Assembly: GCA_035578175.1 (NCBI GenBank)
Contig: JAQMRL010000003.1
Span: forward strand, 80,301,969-80,365,968
Direction: 5' to 3'
Source of the DNA: Catonia carolina
Taxonomy: Eukaryota > Arthropoda > Insecta > Hemiptera > Achilidae
Length of the DNA: 64,000 bases
The notes under the pieces were generated by a model. That model was not told the origin of the DNA and made no database searches. It was given only the letters and a program-made list of their open reading frames with translations. Below, piece after piece: positions 12,601-21,870 of the stretch. The position numbers were made by a program, and so were the translations under genes. Each line of letters opens with the position of its first letter. The stretch's first letter is position 1.

Positions 12601-15600
12601 TCGACCCTCGCAATAACGGACACCGTTATTACGGACTTTCAATACAACGGACTAGCTATCAGAAATCGGCTAAAACGACAGATCGTGTAAAACCATCGTG
12701 ATAACGCGTCTAACTTATTCCGACATGTGCTGCTATCTGGTTAAAGTTATGCCGTACTGTGCGTAGGAGGGGTAAAGGTTAACTCACGGTTACTTGTTAG
12801 GAAACGGGTTGGTCTATTTCTAGTTGTCTTTGTCCGGTAGGGTTAATTCTAGTATGTGTTAGTTTTATCTGTTCGTGGTCTTTCTTAGCTAGCGTACGTA
12901 GTTCTGTGCCCTTTCTTAGCTTTTTCAGTAAAGTGTTTACTACTGAATTGTTTATTTCATTACTTATACAGTTTATTATTTCATTATATTTTATTATTGT
13001 TGGTGTACATATTACGTTTTGTGTTTGGGGAAAGTCGTGAAATTGTTGTTAGCTTTCTTGAAATTTAAGATGGCGTCCTCGTCTAAAAGAAAACGAGTTA
13101 ATTTGTCCGTTGGCGACAAATTGCAGTTAATAAAAAAACTGGAATCTGGTGCTAGTGTTGCAAGTTTGTGTGACGAGTACGGTGTTAAAAAGCAAACTGT
13201 TTCAGACATACGGAAATCTAAAGAGAAACTTCTGAAATTTTCATTAAACTATAATAATGCAACGAATTTAGAGAACGAAAGAAAACATATGAGAGTTGCG
13301 GGAAATCAAGATCTCGAAAATTCCGTTTTTAAGTGGTTTATGCAACTACGATCTTCTGGAATAAACGTGCGTGGTGTAGAAATTCAGAATGCTGCTAAAC
13401 GATTCGCAAATCGACTAGGAATAGAACATTTTGAAGCTAGTGATGGATGGCTGTGGCGATTTCGAAGCAGACACGGTTTAACAAACCATATAACTCATGG
13501 CGAAGCAGCCAGTGCACCGACTGAAGAAATTCAACCTTTCAAGGACAAATTAAAAAAGTTAATGAAAGATGAGTCTTTGAAACTTTTTCAAGTTTACAAT
13601 GTTGACGAGTTGGGATTATTCTGGCCATCACTTCCGAAAAATACTCAAGCGTATGAACACGAAAAAAAACTACCGGGACGTAAAAATAGCAAAGACAGAT
13701 TGTCAGCGCTATTTTGTGCCAATGCTGACGGATCACATCGTCTGAAATTAGCCATTGTTGGAAAGGCTGCACGTCCTCGTCCTTTAAAAAATATTATGAA
13801 CACTCTTCCTGTGCATTATTATAGCTCTAAAAAGGCGTGGTTCAATTTACAAATATGTGAAGATTGGTTTTTCAAAAAATTTGTCCCTTCTGTGCGTGAG
13901 TTTCAAGAAACAACCTTAAATATTCCAGCAAAAGATGTAAAAGCTCTTTTAATTATGGAAAATGCACCAGCACACCCGCTTCCTGGAAAGCTCGTCAGTA
14001 ACGACGGAAAAATTAAGTGCCTGTATTTACCCCCAAATGTGACACCTTTACTCCAGCCAATGGATCAGACTGTCATCTCGGCATGTAAAAGATTGTATCG
14101 GCGAAAATACATGGATGAAGTCCTTGAAGTATTGGAGGACGACGATGATGCAACAGAAGATCGCCGAGGAGAAAAAACTCTATACAACATCAAAAAGTAT
14201 TCAATTAAATCAGCTATTTTTAATATAAATGCCTCATGGAATTGCGTAAAAAAGGATACTCTTGTAAATTCGTGGAATAAACTATTGAAAGAAAACGACG
14301 ATGTAGAAGAAAACTTAAAAGATTATCTACAAGAATCTGGTGAACTAGTAAACATTTTCATACAAAGTGGAGAGAACATAATCATGGAAGATGACGTCCG
14401 ACAATGGTTAGAAGATGATGACTGCGATCCCGGATATCAAGTGATGAATGAAGATGAGATAGTAGTAGAAGTTCTCAAAAGAAATGACAATGATTCCAGT
14501 GACGAAGAGGAGGAGGTACAAAAGCTAAAACTTTCTGTAGTTCGGGAGGCAATTGATACCGTTATTTCATCCATCGATTCATCCGACGAGCAGAATGTAC
14601 AGCAGTTTTATGAAAATATTAGACAGTTGAAAGAACTTATAATAAAGAAACAGAATCAATCAGGCAAACAATCAAAAATAAGCAAGTATTTTTCTCCAAT
14701 TCAATCTTCGAGTCAATAATTAACATTTTTCGTTTTTCCGTTATAACTCTTGTGATATTTCGTTTTTTTATGTACAATATACTTATTGTAATCAAGTATT
14801 ACGACAACTGTTTTTGTATTATACTGTAAGCTACACCTACTGTAATTTACGTGTAAATACTGTGTACAAATAATGAAGCCTAATGTGTTTATCCAATGTG
14901 ACGTAATATGTAATATACTAGGTAAGTTTAGTGTAAAATTAAATTACGTTTTCCGAAATATATTTCATTTTAGATTATTTACTCATTAAGTTCACATCGT
15001 ACAGTATTATGATTCTGCAAAATGTACTTCTATATTAGTTACAGTACATATTTCCCCTCAAGTTTGGTTATTTCGTAACTTTCAATATAACGGACATTCA
15101 CAATAACGGACATCGTTGATCCCCATTTAGTCCGTTATTGCGAGGGTCGACTGTACTAGTTATTAAAATTTAACTACTTGAAAACAAAACAAACGTAATT
15201 GTGAAAAACATTTTTAACTGCATGAAATACTAATTTTGTCCATAGGTTGGAAAGAACAGCTGATTGTTCATTCAATACTGTAGATTTACATAAAATTAAT
15301 GAATTTCAGTTTAAAAACAACGTAAAAACTAGTTATTAGTTCCCTGAAAGAAAGATTCTCAAAGTGGCCCTCGTTTTGTTCAATACATAATTTTCGGTCG
15401 ACGATATTCTTCTCTAGCGCATCTCATAACATTAGGAGTATTCTTAATACTTTCTGCCACTTATATTATGCGATTACTTTACTCTTCTTGTGTGTTATTT
15501 TGTTTTGAATAAACAATTGACTTCATCCAATCCCATAAAAAGAAGCCTGATGGCGTGAGGTCGGGAGGCCGTGGTGGCCATTTTAAGCCGAAATTGTGTA

Positions 15601-18600
15601 TTGATCAAAACAGACGCCACTTTGAGCAGCTTTTGTGGTTAACATAACTAATAACTAGTTTTTAAACTGAAATTTATTAATTTTATGTAAATCTACAGTA
15701 TTGAATGAACAAATTAACTGTTATTTCAAAATTATGGACAAAATTAGTATTTCATGCAGTTAAATTTTTTTCACAATTAGGTTTGTTTTGTTGTTAAATA
15801 AAGTTAAATTTAAATATCTAATATTCAACTCTTTCTTAAGTAATTTTACATGAATCTTTTCAGAATTAATTTTTCTACAAATCTAATTAAGAAAAAATAA
15901 ACCTTAATTCACCAAGGTAACTAACAACGGAATTTAAGGGCTTCCATGAACAACAAAAACAGAACACCAGGTGGACAGAAAGGAGAAAACCCTGCAGAGA
16001 GCGAATTTTGAGAATATGGGTTGCAAAAAAAGCTTCCAGAAACATATAAAGTCACCTAACATAGTCTAAAATTTAGACCTGTACTAGAGAAAAAAAACAT
16101 TTTCAGTTCTTTTAAAAATGTAAATTCTAATTAAATCTAAATAACAATAGGGTTTAAAAGTAATTAATGTAGTTTCTAAGGTAACTAAAAATATTTCATT
16201 TAAATTTTGTATCTTGATAGGTGAAGAACGTAAAATGTTATCGCAATATTTTGTAATGTAATGAAATTTTGCAATATTTCACAATTTATTAACAAAATTT
16301 GTCTGAAATTTAATTCTTAAACATAATCTTGTTATGAGGGTGATATCATTCTCTAGCCTGGTTTTAGGGTTCAACACTGTACATATAGAAGTAGGTTGGA
16401 GGGTTATCTACATGTATAGGGATTGGATTGGTTAAACCTAGTCCAGCAATAGATTTTCATCCGGCCATCAACATCAACCTGCCATCCAATGCCAAGAAGA
16501 TTTAGAACAAGAAGATGGACTACAAAAATTGCAAGCATCATTTCAACTCTGTAACATTTCCAGGAGAACGAAATTAGACAGAAGAACTAAATGACAAGCA
16601 AAAAGAAAGAAGAGGATTAAAATATGGAGTTGGATATGGCATTGGAGAGAAAAGTGCGAGGTCATGAGAGAAGAGGGATGAAAATATGGTACTAGGGTTG
16701 ACAATTCGATCCAGTGGTCTTATTCCAGGAGGGGAATGATGTTACCTTCTAACAAGATTGTAACAAAAATAAGCTTTTTTTTATAAATTAGATAAGAAAT
16801 AATTGAAACAAAGGAAAAATAAGCATATTTAAATATATATAACATCATTGTATTTTACTATGTAACATCATAGTATTTTACAATGATTGTCTATATGTAC
16901 ATTAATAACAAATTAGTTGTTGAGATACTGAAGTACAAATTATTATTTAATCCAGTTAAATTTCTTTTGCAATTACATTTGTTTTGTTTTTAAAATTGGC
17001 TAAATTTTGATGTAAAGTATGTTAAAATCCGACTCATAGTTTTGGAGATGCAAGGGTTCAAACTCGGGTGTCTATGATTATGAAACAGATAGTAGTCATT
17101 TTTCTAACTTCACGTTCATCCACTCTATTGTTCTTTAATCTACGTTTTAATATTTCAAAAGTGAAAAACTATAGGTACAAATACTTGGTGTTAAAAAATT
17201 ACTGCACCCTTTTCTTGAAATTTTATTTAAGTCTATTTGCTTTATCATTTTCCCAATATAACTTGTAAAGGCTATATGAACCGGCTTTAGTAGCAGACTG
17301 CTATGTTTACTATGTTAGTAAGATTCACACAAACTTCTGAAAGTACTATAATTGAATTACTTTTATCTTATTATTTTGAATAATAATGTACTGTGTTCGT
17401 TTAATCTTACAAATTACACATACTTACTGTTTCATCTTTGATTTATTGCTATTATTTATAAAATGAATATTACATAATAAAAGACAGCCGTTGCCAAATA
17501 GTCACAGTGCATGAATATTTATGACCGACTGATATAAGTATAATAAGAGGGATTTTATTGAGTGTACATGGACTAAGGAAAGATCGTAATCGCTTACTCT
17601 GGGAGTGTCTGGTTACCAAATGACCTTGTACGATGTGTGGTGCAATGTTGCCAAATTAGTGGATGTCAGAGATGTTCAGTTTAAATACATGGCAACTTAC
17701 ACTACCATATTCTACAGGGGAAACGGTACACTAATTCTATTCACTCTGATATCTCAATGACGTCCATGACAATTTTCTAATAAAATTTGAAAAATAGTTA
17801 TTTTTAGAGATGCAAGGTTATTGACCCTCCTATCTGCCAACCTGAGAGAGTATTACAAATAGAGAATGAAACGACGGCGATACCTTGCACCAAAAGCCAT
17901 TTTTATGAAGCATTGAGGCGTTCGATATTCGGGCGTTACAGTAGAGTGGACGTCAAAGTGAATATGTAAATCGACAATAGTCTGATGCGACAGTGATAGC
18001 AAACCAAATATATATAAGTTTATATAAGATTGCACTTAGGGCAAAAGTGTGTATAACCAAAATTGTAGAACATTTAAAAACCTACAACTTTTATTTCAAA
18101 CATGTTTTTGTACATCGCTTAGTTTAGCGGCAATTAGTGATTTTCTGTTAGTTTTTCAATCAAAATCGGCAAAAAATGAATTTTTTTTACGACTGAGGTG
18201 TTAATATGCATTTTACGACAAAAGTGTTTAAATCAAAGTTACAGGGAATTAAAAAAAGCTACAACTTTTATTTCAAGTATTTTTCTCTACAGATCCTGGT
18301 GTAGCGACAATTATTGATTTTCTTAACGCTCTACATAGGATGATTTTCATTTTGTATCATTCACTCATGATTAAACATAGGTTATATTGTTCATTATCTA
18401 CATTGACAAAATAAAGTCGTGTTGTGCGTTTCACATCAGTTGTTTAATAAATTTTTCAATAGTTTAGAAGCAGGAAAAAATATGAGTTAGATCCAATTTT
18501 CTTTTCAGCAAATATCTTGAAAATAATCAACAACTCACTGAAAATCTACAAAAATTGTCCATAAAAATTAATTTCTCTGTAAAATAATTAACTGTATAAT

Positions 18601-21600
18601 TACCTGGCATATTTCCAGCAAAAGTTAAAGTAAGAAATAATGTAGCAATCAACACCTTATCAGCCATGGGATCAAGAAAACTGCCAAGTTTTGAAGACTG
18701 ACTTTTGAAAGTTCGAGCAATCAAGCCATCTAACTGCAATAAAATAAAAATTTGTTTTATTTTCAAATACAAACTAAAATGAAATTTAATCATTTTATAA
18801 TAGCCAGAACAAGTACACAATACTTGTAGGAAAGCGTATAATATAGGTTTTTCCGGCCAAATTTCGAAAATGTTAATGCAAATAAAAATTTATTTTTGTT
18901 TTGTAGTCAACATTACATACATCAGTTTTCCCCGAATTAAATTTTCTACAAGTTTTATTAAAAACCATTATGTGTTCATAGGGTATTTAATGACGTTATT
19001 GTATGACAAACATAAGAAACCCCGTTATTAATCCCATTTATTTGTTTTTCCCTAAATTTCTCAAATACAACTAGAGACATGGTTCTGGGACCAGTTTTAT
19101 TCATTTTCTTAGGTCAAAAATCATGAGTAACCACCATTTTTGACTCTTAATTAACGCCCTAAAAATTTCATTACAAACGTATTTTATGGGATGAGCTGGA
19201 ATCCAGGTGAAATCTTTTGCCACCATAGCATTTTTGTAATTGGAAATATGGGAGGTGAAAAAATTAAAGATTTCGCCATGTGTGAGGTTTGTAGCGTAAT
19301 ACGCTTTTTGAATGCTAACGGAATGCGATCTATTAAAATTTACAGACAAATAACGGACATTTATATGTGATGAACAAAGCTTCACTTTGAAAATGGTGTA
19401 TTAAGTTTAACCCTAGAAAGCTAATGTTTTCAAAAAGTTTCATTAAAGCTAATGTATCGTAAAATTTACGACTGATGGTATATTTCAAAAAAAAATTGTT
19501 TTACGCGAATATACTTATTTTTATTAAATATTACACTTAAAAGTGCATGCCTTAAAATAGTTTTATGCTATGAAAGGTTTTCAAAGTTCTTCAGCACACT
19601 CAACACAACACTTTGCACGATGCTCAGCACAAATCGGCTTGTTGCACGCACGGCAGTACACGGACGTCATTCTGCTCTTGGCAGATGGACATATCTTGCA
19701 AATTTTTCTTGCACCTTGTTCAGAATGGCCAACTTGAGGTTTTGCCAATGGTACACCCAAAATATCTGCAATGGATTGCCGGAGTTGCCTTCGTAAATTT
19801 TGGGTTTCCAAACGTACTCCTAACCACGGTGCCCTAGTTCATAATGAAGTTCTTTTGTAAAATTTTGTCCTGACTTTGGTTTCTGGCCCAGCTTAACAAT
19901 ATTGTGGACATAAATCACACAAGAATTTACCAATATGATGTATGTTTATCATACTGAAAAACATACCGACTGGCCACCTTCTGGTTTTTCGGCTACACAA
20001 CATTTGGTTGTACATCTGGTCCAAGGAGTCCACTACTCCTTTAGTTGCGTTGTAAGTTTCAGTAATGTGAGGTTTTTTTGAAACAGGATTCACAGTAGGT
20101 TTTTCATGTACTATAAGTAGATTTCATCACTAAAAACTAACTTTGTACAGAAAAAAAATCATAAAAAATATTTAACTAAAAAAACAAAGCATTGGTACGG
20201 TAAGGCTAATGAGTCATAAAATTTACGAGCTGTATTCAAAAAAATGGACTGACAGACTGCACTGATTGCAAATGAACGCATGCCTGGACGGGCCAGTGTG
20301 ATATAAGAGTAGACCAGAAAGGACGAATCTCTTGCTTGCTGCTTCAAGGGGAGGGAACTAAAAAACTGATTCGCGCTTGTAGGAAATACGATACATTAGC
20401 TTTCTAGGGTTAATGGTGGACAGACGAATGTTCACAATGAAGAGCATTCGGGCCGACCTACTGCTGTGACTGATGAACTCAAATCAAGATTGCGGCAAAT
20501 ATTCAACAGGATGGACATTTCACGATGTATTGACTAAGTTTGTTCGTTCCTGAAATTTCATTAACTACTCTTTATGAAATTATTAATGGGATTTGGGTTA
20601 CAAAAAAAAGTGTACAAAGTGGGTCCCTCAAACTTTGACGGAAGTTAGTGGCCAAACAACTTGGCAGCAACTGAGTATGCAGAGTCCATAAAATTTAGCA
20701 AAATTGGTGAGATGGTACGACAAGTGTTTATATTTGTATGGCGATTACTACGAAAAATTGTTTAAGTATCAGGGATGTTGTAAAAAATGTTTTGTTTGGC
20801 TCCAATAAAAACACTTCAAAATTAAGAAAAACGTTCTTTACTTTTCGAGTCACCCTCATAAATAGATATCTTACCAAATCAGTAACACCAGCAAATGTTA
20901 ACAGCCCAAGTGCTAATTTGTAATCAGACTGCATAATAACATATCCAAGATAAGGCGAAATGGCAATTCTTGCCACACATAACATATTTGGTATAGTCCA
21001 TACATTTTCTCTCTGTAACAAAATAAAAAAAAATTAGTTACAAGTATAGTAAAAAATCTGGTGTGAAACACTCACACAACTTTCTCTTGCCAATGCAAAT
21101 AATTAATAATAAACCTAACATTATTAATAAAATATTAGAAATAAACAAAAACTAACCTCAAAACCTTATTTTAATCATGAGTGAATGACGCAAAATGACA
21201 ATCGAACTCAGTTTGGCTTAAAAATACGGAAAATCACGCTTTCACGCTAAACTAGGCTCTGTAGAGAAAAATGCTCTAAACAAAAGTTGTAGATCTTTTA
21301 ATTTTCTATAAATTTAATTATATACACTTTTGTCGTAAAATGCATACTAAGACCGAAATGTTAAAAAAATCGATTTTTCTCACGTTTTCGTGAGAAAAAA
21401 AACAGAAAATCGCTAATTACCGCTAAACTAAGCGATATACAAAAAATTGTTTGAAATAAAAGTTGTAGAATTTTACATTCTCTACAACTTTTATTAGATA
21501 ACGTTTTGCGCTAAAATGCATATTAAAGCCGCAATCTTAAAAAGAAAATGTTTTTACGTAAAAACAGCCTCAAGCAGAATTTCAGCAAACATGGCGCCTA

Positions 21601-21825
21601 CCCTATATTGTAGAGCATAAAAAATTTAGTAAACCAGTTGATTTTAAAAAAATCGTAGGACTAGTTTTTGAGAAAATCGCAAAAAAGTGAAAAATTATAC
21701 GAATAAACTACTACTTCCGGTTGACCGATTTTGATGAAAATGTTCGTGTCGGGTCCGGTAGTGATATGTAACTTAAGTTTCAAGTTTCAAGTTCGTACGA
21801 TGTTCCGTTCTTGAGATATTCTGTT

Positions 21826-21870
<45 letters not shown>

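Larger units (their letters stand above)
12503..15917. mobile_element. Old foldback element interrupted by the Tigger insertion
   Basis: Sequence left of the Tigger (12503-12597) and right of it (15156-15385) together form one arm that is the inverted copy of 15610-15917 (shared blocks such as AAAGATTCATGTAAATTAC and CTGTAGATTTACATAAAATT). The spacer, on the minus strand near 15590-15540, reads [17 protein letters not shown], a decayed Tc1/mariner-type transposase piece. It is thus a second foldback built on a transposase remnant. Confidence 0.65.
19270..20720 (+). pseudogene. Mariner (SETMAR-type) transposase remnant split by piggyBac
   Basis: Left of the piggyBac: [19 protein letters not shown] and, shifted, MNKAS...KWC. 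Right of it: [20 protein letters not shown], then further decayed pieces. These are consecutive parts of the mariner N-terminal DNA-binding region (paired helix-turn-helix and the GRP linker). Frameshifts and stops show a dead copy. The join falls at the TTAA used by the piggyBac. Confidence 0.72.

Noticed and set aside
13019..13069. Use of the upstream Met at 13019 as the Tigger transposase start
   Set aside because: The first 17 residues ([17 protein letters not shown]) precede the region conserved in the family, and the Met at 13070 has a better initiation context. The frame is simply open upstream.
13539..13772. Minus-strand open frame inside the Tigger gene
   Set aside because: A shadow of the plus-strand transposase frame; no motif.
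12598..15153. The Tigger transposase as a domesticated host gene
   Set aside because: Both terminal repeats and the TA duplications are intact and close to the gene, as expected for a recently mobile element.
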